A stretch of 64,000 nucleotides of DNA from Bugula neritina (Eukaryota; Bryozoa; Gymnolaemata; Cheilostomatida; Bugulidae), in the NCBI GenBank assembly GCA_964035545.1, contig OZ037766.1, positions 26,316,343-26,380,342 on the forward strand, read 5' to 3'. This document shows, piece by piece, positions 23,401 to 33,800 of the stretch. The notes beneath the pieces were generated by a model. It had not been told where the DNA came from. It saw only the letters and a program-made list of their open reading frames with translations, and did no database searches. The position numbers and the translations under genes were made by a program. How positions within the stretch are numbered: the first letter of the stretch is position 1; every line of letters begins with the position of its first letter.

Positions 23401-25148
23401 TTTTTAGGATAAAATAAGTGATGCTTATAAATTCCGTACCATAACTGCTTACTACACGTAATATAATGTTATTTGATTTTGGTTATTTGTGCATATTCAT
23501 CATAGGAATACCACTTGACTTTATATATCCAATATCTACACTATTCCTGACTATAACAACTTATTTACCCCATAATAATCATATTTATCAGTTGTCTCCA
23601 CATATATATTCCAGTTGTTGAATGAAAGTGAGGCTACATGCTCACGGTACAATGAACAAGTCAAAATACTGAAACAGGAAATCCGACGACTGGAGTCGAA
23701 CCAACAGAGGGAAAACTCCATATCTAACATGGAGTATCTTAAAAACATTGTCTACAAGGTACACTCATACCCCCCCCCCCCCCCGCCCGCTCTTTCTTAT
23801 TGTAAGAGTGCTAAGTTACGCTTTTATTCATATGCAATGTCTAATTTTTATTTTCACTCTTTTTGCAGTCATCTTCTTGTCAATTGGCCAATGCTAGTCA
23901 ATATTATTTTTTTAATTTCTTCAAGCCTTGGAAGGACATTTCTGCATTTTATATTAGTTTCTAATCTTATTCAATTCAATATTTTTCAAATAATGTACAT
24001 TATAATACTATACATTACATTCTAAACTTATGCCTATGCTTCTACTCACATGTTCCAACTACCCACTTTATTTTAGTTCCTCAGTCTAGAATCGGGGGAT
24101 GAGAAATCACGATTACTTCCTGTTTTAAATACGATGCTGAAGTTTAGTGACGAAGAAATGGCCGAGTTGCGTGCTATAGCTTTATCAGGTATTTTACCTA
24201 CAGTGGCACCGTTTCAGCATGTCATGGCGTGGCACTGCCTCAGCATGTCATGGCATGGCATTGACTCAGCATGTCATGGTGTAGCACTGCCTTAGCATGT
24301 CGTGGTGTGGCACTGCTTTAGCATGTCATGGTGTGGCACTGCTTTAGCATGTCATGGTGTGGCACTGACTCAGCATGTCATGGTGTAGCACTACTTCAGC
24401 ATGTCATGGTGTTGCACTGCTTCAGCATGTCATGGCGTGGCACTGACTCAGCATGTCATGGCGTGGTACTGACTCAGCATGTCATGGTGTAGCACTGCCT
24501 CAGCATGTCATGACGTGGCACTGCCTTAGCATGTCATGGTGTGGCACTGTCTCAGCATGTCATGGCGTAGCACTGACTCAGCATGTCGTGGTGTGGCACT
24601 GCCTCAGCATGTCATGGTGTGGCACTGCCTTAGCATGTCATGGTGTAGCACTGCCTCAGCATGTCGTGGTGTGTGCTGTAGCCCATTTCAAAATTTTTGG
24701 CGGATAATAGCATAGTTACATTGTGCAGTTGTATTTAATTTTTTCTTTAAAATACAACAATGCTATATATAATATTAAAATCTGTAAAAAAGATGTTTTA
24801 AGAACATTTTTATTTTGTTTGTTTTATAATATGAAAACGTGTCTGTTAACATAAAGCAGAGTAATAATTGTTGATGCATTTCTGTTAAATCTCACAGTTT
24901 CACAAATATGACTTCTTACTTTGGGTTCGCTTTGACTTCATTGGTTTGTAAAACAATTTGATTGACTTTGTGAAGGTAAAATCTGTATGCCCTATTATAT
25001 GTAGTGAAAGTGAGATCTTTATGCCCTATTACATGTAGTGAAAGTGAAACCTCTATGTTTTCTTACAGGTAGTGAAAGTGAAACCTCTGCTCAAGGTCAA
25101 AGTACTTGGTCTGGCTATCTCCACCGATGGACTGGATTTTCTTCCTAA
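8465..25148 (+). CDS. GCC2: GCC2/GCC185 golgin (GRIP and coiled-coil protein), complete, 26 exons
   Basis: Exons: 8465-8582, 8798-8905, 9029-9210, 9654-9779, 9865-9994, 10204-10589, 10923-11027, 12824-13027, 13489-13801, 14492-14634, 14908-15150, 15452-17824, 18000-18110, 18337-18417, 18789-18977, 19103-19210, 19428-19553, 19898-20060, 20458-20636, 21040-21585, 21935-22075, 22645-22797, 23010-23174, 23615-23758, 24077-24188, 25069-25148. They sum to 6,729 nt (2,242 residues) with every phase matching; vertebrate GCC2 is about 1,680. The N-terminus (SKDDVIKFAKRQTLLLGKAK) and blocks such as MHLEIADFER, SYKVRVHSVLKQQ and QEIRRLESNQQRE match vertebrate GCC2 closely. Most of the protein is heptad coiled coil. 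The last three exons form the GRIP region (EYLKNIV, RLLPVLNTML) ending STWSGYLHRWTGF. GCC185 is a peripheral trans-Golgi tether that captures endosome-derived vesicles and binds Rab/Arl GTPases. Exon 19 could instead start at 20467 (alternative acceptor, same frame). Confidence 0.95.
9281..9345. repeat. Near-perfect 28-bp inverted repeat with 9-nt loop, in GCC2 intron 3
   Basis: The left arm is 9281-9308, the loop GAAAAAAGT is 9309-9317 and the right arm is 9318-9345. The arms are complementary over 28 positions with a single mismatch, which becomes a G-U pair in RNA. The core TGTGCGGGCGTGA is G+C-rich in an otherwise AT-rich intron. It could be a foldback mini-element, a hairpin RNA, or a recent palindromic duplication. 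No flanking target-site duplication is evident. Confidence 0.85.
10025..10165 (+). repeat. ~45-bp tandem repeat in GCC2 intron 5
   Basis: Four degenerate copies of a unit containing TTATTCTGTATAAATA and TTTAGGA(A/C)TTAT run almost up to the polypyrimidine tract of exon 6 (10204). Units differ by small indels. It has no coding potential. Confidence 0.7.
10204..10589 (+). other. GCC2: GCC2 exon 6 with tyrosine-aspartate-serine coiled-coil repeats
   Basis: Within residues 222-350 of the golgin, the exon contains about seven copies of a degenerate 7- or 14-residue motif (EYDSVQTE, EYDSMKAE, QYDSVTED). The period fits the coiled-coil heptad, so this looks like local expansion of two heptads. The phase-1 acceptor and phase-0 donor join cleanly to the neighbouring exons. 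Confidence 0.7.
11316..12206 (+). CDS. Intronless ORF of unknown function nested in GCC2 intron 7
   Basis: This is a continuous 296-codon ORF on the same strand as GCC2, inside the intron between exons 7 (ends 11027) and 8 (starts 12824). The start chosen is ATG 11316; an in-frame TGA lies at 11301-11303, so the ORF cannot extend further left unless it is spliced. The protein looks mostly helical, with no signal peptide or clear membrane segment. A Cys cluster (SGSCSCSQRG) precedes a strand-like stretch (YIAHVEWNDRLTGRVYYELRVC), followed by a helical C-terminal part. A canonical AATAAA lies near 12334, about 130 nt after the stop, consistent with an independent transcript. I do not recognise the family. 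It could be a retrogene that has kept its frame, or a native single-exon gene. It is not part of GCC2: exon 7 to exon 8 joins in phase 0 without it. Confidence 0.6.
   Translation: MSCVKDIVEKFLFIMSQFSTKEHLWSILHMTSMEANYFTEACQLLMKVNNIRVSEVWMNSVSSSIRGLAAWMMHQYFSRKTNENMSPTTKQAFMQLLLPKAMNEAPEIIALIENNSYSNCVIELYAVAACLHILLLHELVVLDVAGACAASSQYFPLMQEKAGQYSHHMSEAIAASQICQTAYLSDIRSGSCSCSQRGYIAHVEWNDRLTGRVYYELRVCTEEEAPSLLSKMVQEAKQTRTSHENALHEHLVSQLHHVKGLANFWTFVSHQSKEQLFKMFWASRSLNRDVPEISNS
15452..17824 (+). other. GCC2: GCC2 giant coiled-coil exon (exon 12)
   Basis: A single 2,373-nt exon encodes residues 687-1477, about a third of the protein. It is almost entirely Glu/Lys/Gln/Leu-rich heptad coiled coil with a few Ser/Glu-rich breaks. 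The acceptor follows TTTTGTGTGCAG and the donor is GAG|GTGTGT; both are phase 0. It is the main region by which this golgin could exceed the vertebrate length, presumably extending the tether's reach. Confidence 0.85.
22957..23012 (+). repeat. Tandem duplication carrying the GCC2 exon 23 splice acceptor
   Basis: A 25-nt unit containing TTTAATGCATATGCTGCAG is repeated immediately upstream of exon 23, which starts at 23010. At least two CAG|GTT acceptor-like junctions result. Only the last one joins in frame to the GRIP-proximal exon as modelled. Use of the upstream AG would insert 25 nt and shift the frame. Confidence 0.7.
23770..23788 (+). repeat. Poly-C tract just inside GCC2 intron 24
   Basis: A run of about 17-18 C begins about 12 nt after the exon 24 donor (GTACACTCAT). 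The G-rich complement could form unusual structures and is prone to length errors in sequencing. It does not disturb the coding exon. Confidence 0.85.
24203..24680 (+). repeat. ~26-bp minisatellite in GCC2 intron 25
   Basis: About 18 copies of a unit containing CAGCATGTCATGG(T/C)GTGGCACTG fill the 5' part of the intron that splits the GRIP domain. The array starts about 15 nt after the exon 25 donor. Copies differ by single transitions. The array is partly open in the + frames but has no link to the GCC2 frame. Confidence 0.9.
24975..25090 (+). repeat. Triplicated splice acceptor and 5' edge of GCC2 exon 26
   Basis: The segment GTAGTGAAAGTGA(A/G)A(C/T)CT occurs near 24996, 25035 and 25069. 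The third copy is the true start of exon 26, directly after TTTTCTTACAG. The two upstream copies follow ATTATAT or ATTACAT rather than a proper AG, so they look like decayed or non-functional duplicates of the exon edge. Confidence 0.75.
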
Positions 25149-26175
25149 ACTACAGTTCTTTGTACATCACTATGCGCTGCTGACAATCTTTCTACTCATA
25201 CTGTATCTGAACATGCTCTACCACATAGACATTACATATATATACATTACATACATATACATTACATATATATATACATTACATATATAGACATTATATA
25301 TATAGACATTACATAGAGCAAGCTGCGATATCAAGGCAGCCCTTCAGCTTCATCCCCTCTACATGAGCTTTACTTCTGCCATATAAACTGTTACCTAAAG
25401 TGGTCACTGACGTTACCCAAAAGTTTTGGGCTGCTTTTACTGTTATGCGTTGTAGAACGCAGATATATAGGGTCTATATGTTAGAACAGTTTATATATAT
25501 AGAAACAGGCCTTGAACTGTTGACATTGCATTCCACTGTATTTTGCAATTTGGGTTATTAACAGAAACATAATATTGATCACTAGATCAATAGTTGGTAG
25601 ACTGTTGATGGAAGTTGTATTTGCAATTGAAACAATAATGTAAGCTGAAGATTATTAGCACATAGTTTGCTCTGTGAATACAGATTATAAAGCTTGTTTT
25701 ATTAAGATTAACCTTTACACTATTGAGTTTATATTTTTATCTATTTAATCTTGTCAATGAATCTTACAGTTATTTATAAATAAAAATGGTTTTCATAACT
25801 TAATTGAATGACTTCAGTTTATTGTTCTTAGAACATAGCATTCTGCATTAAGTATCTTCTCCAAATAGTTTGACCTAATTTTTCCTGTCCTCTTCTTGTT
25901 ATGCATTCAGTAATGTTTGAGCCGCATCTTCTACACTAGCTTTTAAGTGCTAATTGTCACTCATTCAGATGTTGTTTGAAGTATAAAGTTACATGCACAC
26001 TTGGTCTATTCCACTTGACTCGGAGTAACCTCTCATCCTTGTAGGCACTTCATGTGCCATTTGGTCTTGTCAACTTGTAAAATTGGAAATGTTGTTCTCT
26101 TGCTGCAAGCCTAAAAGCGCTTTCATAAGTTCCACTGTTCCACTAAGTTCATGTGTTCCCTGTAGCTAGCATGGT
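25149..26175. other. Convergent 3' ends of GCC2 (+) and the membrane protein gene (-)
   Basis: No coding sequence is supported. A TACATTACATATATA-type simple repeat occupies 25235-25315. A + strand AATAAA at 25779-25784 is a plausible GCC2 poly(A) signal, about 630 nt after its stop. A - strand AATAAA (TTTATT on +) at 25818-25823 could serve the opposite gene. If both are used, the 3' ends would nearly abut or overlap slightly. Confidence 0.5.
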
Positions 26176-26724
26176 TCAAACTACAGTCACTCTATCCATC
26201 GCTATCTCTGACACTGAAGTCCGCATCTCGAACCCTTTCCTGACTACATAAGGTGATGATCGCCATGGTAACGTGTCATCAGTTTTGATCCTAATAGAAG
26301 TGTGAGCAGTGTTTTCACTCCACGACAAGGTGTCCGAGTGATCTTCACAATAAGACAGTTTGTGGCGAGGGCACCACTCCGCATGCCCTTCATCTTGCTG
26401 ATAGGCTAATATCACTGACAGAGCGCTATCCGTGTGCTCATTCTTTCTCAAAGTCGGAGGGGTACCTGTGACAGACATCATGTCGTATATTGCTAGGTCC
26501 TCAGTCAGTTGATGACTCATCGGATCAGCCTTTTGAGCGATGACTTTCTCTCTTTTGCTGTCTCTAATAGAACAAGTGCAGAGAACGCAGCTGAAGAGCG
26601 TAACAATGGCGAGTAAAGTAGCTAGCAAGATGGCTATCAGCGGTGCCAAGTAGTCTATGGTTCCTTCTGTATCAACAGCAGTAAAATATACGTTGGGAAA
26701 GTTTGGAGTAGCCGTAGAGTTCAT
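26176..26724 (-). CDS. Small single-pass membrane protein, unknown function
   Basis: This is a single-exon 182-residue ORF, running from ATG at 26724 to a stop at 26176. An in-frame stop on the - strand (plus 26746-26748) with no intervening acceptor supports this start. The N-terminal ectodomain of about 27 residues begins MNSTATPN, with an N-S-T glycosylation sequon at residue 2. One hydrophobic segment (APLIAILLATLLAIVTLFSC, about residues 27-47) is followed by CVLCTC, a juxtamembrane Cys cluster of the kind that is palmitoylated, and by a basic stop-transfer stretch. The 125-residue tail is polar and ends RVTVV, which fits a class I PDZ-binding motif (T at -2, V at 0). With no cleavable signal peptide, a type III (N-out) topology is inferred. 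I recognise no family. A splice variant with other exons cannot be excluded. Confidence 0.6.
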   Translation of the reverse strand: MNSTATPNFPNVYFTAVDTEGTIDYLAPLIAILLATLLAIVTLFSCVLCTCSIRDSKREKVIAQKADPMSHQLTEDLAIYDMMSVTGTPPTLRKNEHTDSALSVILAYQQDEGHAEWCPRHKLSYCEDHSDTLSWSENTAHTSIRIKTDDTLPWRSSPYVVRKGFEMRTSVSEIAMDRVTVV

Positions 26725-29276
26725 TGTGATAGTAGGTGGTAGTATTTAGTATGTGACGTCGTAGAAAGCACTATTATGGCATCAACTGATTTTCTTATAG
26801 CTGTTAAGATAATTCCATGACCTGCTGCTTTACTAGAGACAACAGTATTCATTCCTCATCACTTCTCATGTGTATTTAAGCTCGAGATGCAGATGCAGAT
26901 GCCGTGCTTCCTATAACATATTATATATTATTAAGTTGGAATATATTTCTTCCATTACAAAAATAGATATACTCTTAAAATTATTTGTGTTTACAAATAC
27001 ATGAAAGCTTACATTTTACTTTTTGCAAGTAAGAAGTACATCACTAACTTTGATTCCTATAACTAAGTAAAATATATTTTATTACTATAATTATTATTAT
27101 AGTGAAATATCTTGTAATCAGCTATAATTAGGGGTGAAATATTTTGTGGATTCAGTAATGTGCTATGCTAGGTATAGCATAGAGGTGTTGGCACATAAAA
27201 CAGATTTCTGCACTAGGACTGTTTTGTGCAGATTTCATGCAGTCAAAATGCTGAACGAATATTGCTGTAGTGATCTAATTAGCTGAATGCTATTTAGTGA
27301 ACACATTTTCAATTTTTTCTCCAATACAATGCTCATTATTGAAACTAACCAGAGATATTTCAAAATGAAATAATTTATTATAACATGGGCAGTAAAGACA
27401 TTGGCAAGTACAAGTGGATATAACTTAAGTTTTGATCCTGCTAGAAACATACATTGTGTGTGGCATGTAATTTTTGCAACATATTTTAATCACTTATAAA
27501 ATTTAGTGAGCAAACTTCTGCTCCTTGCGACAGCACATATATTAAGAAAAAAGCAGCGGTGTCCTGAACTTATAAGCAGAGAGAAAACTACCTTCAAAAT
27601 AGTTGAGCTCTACTATATACTTGGCTAATTGACACATTAACACTCGAAGTCTTTTTATACAGACATAAACTAAGTAGATGTCATAAACTTATCTTACTAT
27701 TAGTATAAACTGAAGTAAAATATAATTTTGTTAAATCAAACACTCAATACTGTTAGCACTGTTTGTTTCAAATTTCTTAGTTAAATGAAATCTAATTCAG
27801 TACAACATAGGTTTGATTTCCTAGCTGTTTGCTATCAAAACATAACTTTATTATATTATTGTCACGCTTTCTAAGTATAGTAGAATAATGAAAGTAAAGA
27901 ATACATGCGGATAAAAATTATTACCCATAGTATATAGACCAGAATGAGGATCTAGCCATAGGATGAGGGTAAAGTGTAAGATTGTTGAATGTGTAGCAGC
28001 CAAACAGATCCTTAATATAATATTCTTGCTTCATGTATTCTTGATTTCCACTTACAATTAATGTAAGTTGTAATAGTATTTTGGTTTTAAAATAATTAGC
28101 ATACTATATATAGATTTTGGAGCTAGTAATTCTATACTAAATCTATATGTAAGAAGATATAATATACCCTTTGCATAACCTGCAAGAGTAACTGTTATAT
28201 ATAATAACATAGACACAGTGGCTGCTATTGTATTTGTATAAAAACTTTAAATCATTATATGATTATTGACAATTATAAAAGTAATTATATAATTGTAAAC
28301 ATAGTATTGACTTGATCTAATTTAAGAATATTGGGTCTATTTAAAGAGCTAAAATTTAGCCCTAACAACAAATCAACGTAAGAAAAGTTATTAACAGATT
28401 GAACAAATCACTGTAATAGATATTTTTTTATGTCCGCAAATTCGTATTTTAATTACAGAATAGGGTCAAAGCATATGATTTAGGCTATATATTGTATGTA
28501 TGGTAAATTTTTATGTTATTCTGCTATACACAAGAGAGTGAATTTATTCTTATATGAGCATGTTTCATTAAGAAACGGCTGCTCGAGACATAGGAAAGCA
28601 TTCTTACTGAGTACTGATATACTATATAATATATCTATGTGCAATGTATGCACGCATGCCTTGAACGAATACATATACTAAGCATGATCTGTTCACACAA
28701 AACTATATAAAATACCATAACTATATAAAATCAGTTAACATACACAATACAATACACAATTATATTGTAAGATAAAAATTTTAAGCACACATGCAATAAA
28801 CTATATACATCTGATAGCACAGCTTACCTTTTATTCAATATATTGTTATTTGTTTCTCCCAGAAATTCACTTAATTTTATCATGAGATGACTGCATGCAT
28901 GTGTTGAAGTATTCTATATAGCTGCTTGCACTTGAACATAACACACACAAAGACATACCTTAGTACACTAACAACCAATATCCTTACCCTATAGCCAGCA
29001 GCAGTGATGGAACAATATCATACGTAATGTGACGTGACTAAACACACAAGCCTTAGATCTATACAATTAATAGTTTGGGAGTCCCAATGAATAAATTAGT
29101 GAAAACAGAGAGTAAGTATTAGATGTAGTCAATACTCTGACTATCGCACATATTATACAATCTTATGCATTAAATGTTTTATTTAATTAGTGTGTGTACC
29201 CATAGCCTGGGTATTGGCTAAGTAGCTACAAGCAGCTTATAGCATGAGAAAGTTTGGGCTAGTGGTAGTCACAGCC

Positions 29277-29490
29277 TATAAAAATCTCACTCAAGTTTAT
29301 AGTCACTATCCCTGTAAGAAAACCCCTGATGCAAAAGGTTTTTTGTTAAATTGAGCTAAGGACTTATTCAGATAGGACACAGCAATTGTGACTGAATACT
29401 CTTCCTATTATGACCGACGGCCTTTACTGGTGTTTGAACCCATAACCTCGTGTTTATTAAACCAAATGCTATATAACCCCTGCTGTTCCC
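29277..29490 (-). mobile_element. tRNA-headed SINE (family B), minus copy
   Basis: Read on the - strand, this matches the + strand element at 58030-58246 across its whole length. Both have a tRNA-like head with a B box (GGTTCAAACACC here, GGTTCGAACCCTG there), the body AGGAAGAG(T/C)AT(T/C)CAGTCA, ATAAGTCCTT, CATCAGGGGTTT, and the end ATAGTGACTATAAACTTG. Two dispersed copies in opposite orientation, about 29 kb apart, establish the repeat. Divergence is perhaps 20%, by eye. Confidence 0.8.
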
Positions 29491-30426
29491 TATAATAATA
29501 TGCTCTATAGTAGTTCAACCTGGTGTTAGTGATTTTCACACCTTCTTTATGTAGCAATTTTATGTAAGCTATGTGCAAGATATTTTTTTCAAACAATAAA
29601 ACTAATTTTAAAAACCAATATAAATCTTTTTTTGGAAAAAATTAGATTTTGAATAAATCTTATGTTCTGCTTTTTTCCAATAATGCAACAGATATCCTAT
29701 TTGCTTAGCTGTAGTGCTTGGATTAAACAACTCTCAATTATTCTTGTATGTAAATAGTATAAACAATTTGATAAAATTTTCAGTTTTGTTTTTAAAAAAC
29801 CCTTATGGTATTTGGGAATTGCAATACTAGCACCTAATTGTAATATTAATCACAAACTCATATGCCTAGATCTACTGGAGTATATGTACTGACTAACAAC
29901 AATTTTATTATTTAAATTGCTTTATGGATCATTTTTTATCTATAAAACATAATTGAAAGCGCTATAATTCTATCCTGTATATTATTTGTACTTGTACCAA
30001 ATATTGAGACTAAATGTGAGTCGTCTGCTCTATAAATTCCCCAAGAAGTGCATGACAATCACAATCAAAATAATAGCTATATATACTATAATTGCAAAAG
30101 TGTGGACTGTTTTTATAAGTTGTTCTAGAAAATTACTGTAAACAGCATGCTCATATTTTTACATTAAATAACATTTTGTCCACATAAATTACAATGAGAA
30201 AACAAAACCAGCTTTTCTTGAGCAAATAAAATGTAGTTCTTTGGTATACTGTGAGACAGTAACAGGCAGCAATAAACACAGTATAGAAATATTTGAAAGA
30301 TTCCCATTCCTTACTCAATAGAAATATCACTATGACGAGTTGACTAAGTTGTGTAATTCCATATAATACAGTATTGATTAAAAATTATTTTACATGCAAT
30401 ATTTACATGCAGTTTGAGCGGTTAGG

Positions 30427-30429
<3 letters not shown>

Positions 30430-30488
<59 letters not shown>
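30430..30488. repeat. (AT)n microsatellite
   Basis: About 59 uninterrupted nucleotides of alternating T and A, self-complementary, abutting a minus-strand SINE region. Confidence 0.98.
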
Positions 30489-30491
<3 letters not shown>

Positions 30492-30524
30492 TGCAGTGTT
30501 GAGTTTATCCACCAACCTCTGTAG

Positions 30525-30605
30525 TGTAAAAACTTTGCCCTCCCCAAACCTCCGGCTTGCAAGCAGGCATGCTAAACTATTACAACACAGGGACCACTGG
30601 GTAAA
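30525..30605 (-). mobile_element. tRNA-derived SINE (family A), minus copy 1
   Basis: On the - strand it reads CCCTGTGTTGTAATAGTTTA, then CTTGCAAGCCGGAGG, and then a decayed B box followed by GGGCAAAGTTTTTAC. It resembles the copies at 4701, 30737 and 41431. It lies about 130 nt from another copy in the same orientation, so the pair may be a dimeric insertion. Confidence 0.65.
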
Positions 30606-30736
30606 CACAACACTACATCCCACCCAGTTCTCAAGAACTCCATTGGCCTCTCTACCACTTCTTCAGTCTTTAGACTTCCCTGACCTCTCAACCCAGTCGA
30701 AGTGCTACCACACCTTCACTAAAGGCTGAAATCGCT

Positions 30737-30830
30737 TGTAAAAACTTTGCCCTCACTGGGATTTGAACTATAGATCTCTGGTTTGCAAGCAGGCGCGCTA
30801 AACCATTACACCGCAGAAGCTGCTGGGTAG
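30737..30830 (-). mobile_element. tRNA-derived SINE (family A), minus copy 2
   Basis: On the - strand the A box is GGTGTAATGGTTTAGCGC and the B box is AGTTCAAATCCCAGTG, followed by AGGGCAAAGTTTTTACAAGC. It is the better preserved of the adjacent pair. Its tail is nearly identical to that of the copy at 30525-30605. Confidence 0.7.
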
Positions 30831-33800
30831 ACTCAACACTACAATAAAATCACATGGCAGAATGTACCTCTTACGCTGGCTGTAATCTAGTCCTAATTAA
30901 TAGGATATTAGCAGAGATGCGGCATATTTCGAAACTTATCTTCTATTATCTAAAAATATTACAAACCTTAGCTTTAGAATATTATTAATTTTTTGGATTG
31001 TTTAGTGTTTAACCCTCCCAAAAGAGTAATTTTACTGAATGCATAATTAATGTGATAGCTTAATATATACTAAATTCAGGTATTTTCCTATAAATATGTT
31101 AACTTAAATTACATTGTGTAAGGCTCGTAACTCCTAAAGTTACATGAACTGTCGATTTGGTTTGAATTGACACAGTTTAATAACTTCAATCTTTTCCTGC
31201 TAGACAGGAAGTTGGGTTTAGCTGAGTATATAAGAAGTTTAAGGTACCAGGTAACTGGCTACCCACACCTACCTTTTAAATATGTTTTGATAGAAACATA
31301 AGCATAATTATTAGCAGTTTCTTTAATCAGAATATTCAGTAAGTACATAAAGTGTACGTGACCAAACAATATGCAGTATGTATAGGTTGTGTGGACCAAT
31401 AGAAGTAGCAGTTCTCACGTAGTGTCTATGTACAGGGGGTTGACTACCTGGTCGGTGCTGGTGTAGAAATTGACAGCAAACTGTGAATTATTAGCAGCCT
31501 TCTATGGTTATACTCTGCTTATAAGAGCTGGTACTAGTGAATGTAAAGACTGTATGCTATATTACTTCAAACTTTTTCGAGTTTAAGCACTGATTCTGCA
31601 TACAGTTTCAGTTGTAGGGTTCATAGGCTGATATATTTTGACTACTAAAGTTCATCTTCCTGCACAGCACAGTTTCTGCACCTTCTAAGCAGTTGGTATG
31701 AGACCAGGGATGTGTACAGAATTCAGTTTACACTGATATGAAGGAAAACAGCAACTATTACAGCTGGAAAGTTTGTTATTGTACCGACACGTGCAGCTTC
31801 AGTCTAATGAATATTCATTTCACTTTGCTGAGGCTGGCAACTGAAGTTAAAACTGGGGAGTGGCTATATATAATAAGCAACGTGTTGCCAAAATTTGAAA
31901 TAAATAAAATCCGTGATACAAAAGTCCAGTTATTATATTTTTAATGTGTTTAAGTTATGAATCTAATTAGTTAAAATAGAAAACTCTGTAAATCAATTAA
32001 CACAAAGTGACCTGCAAGGCTGATGGGTTTCAGATATTCTCATCTCAAGTAAAAAGGTGAAAAACGTTGAAATAAATGTCGATTATAAATTCTATTATTC
32101 ACAGACTGGGCACACTATATTATTGTTACACCTAAAATAATAATTATTATTCAGCCATTAAAAGCTATTATATGAAACACCCACCAATACAATTACCACT
32201 GAGAACATAACTGTCTTCTATTGAGAGCATGTTTGAGTAATGTGCTTCACATAGTTTTATGATATAATTGATAATCTAACAGCAAAATTTATGGAACCTA
32301 TACATGAATAAATTACTACTCTTCTTTGTTTCAGAGTATAAACATATATATAATTTTAGATACATTCTTGACAGGTTCTGCAACAGAGTCTAGATTAGAG
32401 TTTCATATTTAACTAAACAATGGTATTTATCCAACTTTAAATTATATGATTTGGATTGTGTTAAGTGTTATTGTACTATTTATGTTGTACTTGGTAAAGA
32501 CCTAGAAATGACTAGGAAATTAATAAACCACAAATACAGTAATTAGTATTCAAATATAATCCTTTCAACTATGACATATAAAGGAAGTGAAACAAGAACA
32601 ATGTGGCTATAAATGCTATTGTTTACAGCACCAAAATGTTAATTTTTAAAGTTTATATTTATAACCAAGCAGACATTTCAGCTCTCCGTAAACCACAACC
32701 CATGCATAATTGATTTGACAATAACAGTTATTATCTTGTATCACTAACTGATGATGAAAATACTTCATCTTTAGAATATATATTATATTCAGAAAGTCCA
32801 ACAAGCAACTATAAATATAATATACAAACGCAGATGTAGTGTTGTGCTGTTGAGCAGTTAAATTCACACTCTGAGCAGTTGACGCATACAATTGTGAGTT
32901 GAATCAAATGTCTTTCCTATGTGATTTGTGTATTAGACACTGTACTGGTCAACACCAACTAGCTACATAGCTATATTCAGAATCAAATGTATAAATCCAA
33001 TCACAGAACCTCTCTCTCATATCTACTTGCTGGTGAACAGAAGCTATGCTTTACTTTAACATACAATACACACAGTCTATACGGCTGCAAAATCAAAAAG
33101 GCATCTAGCATATCTAACATAATAGAACCGTGTATACATATAAATAGACTCATTTAAAACATTTTCATTTACACCCTAATACTTTTTACTAGTTCAGAAA
33201 TAACCTCAATAAATTTTTTCAGATGCTGAACATCTGTTGCAGAGAGAGTATAACTCCTAACAGATATTAACCCCAGCAGTTATAACTTGGACAACTCAAC
33301 TAAATTCTAACTAAATTCCTTTCCAATTAGCTACTGCAGCAACTGGCAAACTAAAAGTACAAGTAATATAAGTGACTTTAAAACGTGTTGGTTGTCATAA
33401 CAGACTGATTAAGAATTTATTTTAAGAAATAGAAAGACAGCAGTACTTCTGCAGACGTCAGAGCAGCACTGTCACGGAGCTGTCAGCATTATGTAACTGT
33501 CAACTTGTCATGTGGAACATCTGGTAGGAAGTAAACAGAATATTTTAAACATAAAAAAATCATGAATTTACCTAGATATGTCTTGCAACATCTTTTTCTT
33601 CTTGCACTTCAACCCAATATAATGTAAAAAATCATAACCAGTTTATTTTGAAAGGAAGATTATGAACAGAAGAAATAATTTATCCATTGGGTATAGCAGT
33701 CTTGGCTGTCAATTAAATAAATTGAGCGGAAAAACTTACCAACTTTACACATGAGTTTACAATAAGGTAAACTCTGTTGAAACCTATGCATCCGCTGAAT

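Larger units (their letters stand above)
24077..25148 (+). other. GCC2: GRIP domain terminal exons of GCC2 (exons 25-26)
   Basis: Exon 25 (24077-24188) supplies the helical core (SRLLPVLNTMLKFSDEEM) and exon 26 (25069-25148) the tail GSESETSAQGQSTWSGYLHR plus WTGFSS and the stop. Exon 24 ends with EYLKNIVYK, the first GRIP helix. The split codon G|GT joins exons 25 and 26. The GRIP domain targets GCC2 to the trans-Golgi network through small GTPases. Two repeats lie in the intron between them: a minisatellite and a triplicated splice acceptor. Confidence 0.9.

Noticed and set aside
24453-24707. + strand ORF across the GCATGTCATGG repeats
   Set aside because: The frame is open only because the 26-bp repeat lacks stops. 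It is purely repeat-derived.
25072-25290. + strand ORF overlapping GCC2 exon 26 (MKVKPLLKVK)
   Set aside because: It is out of frame with the GRIP C-terminus and runs into a TACATTA simple repeat.
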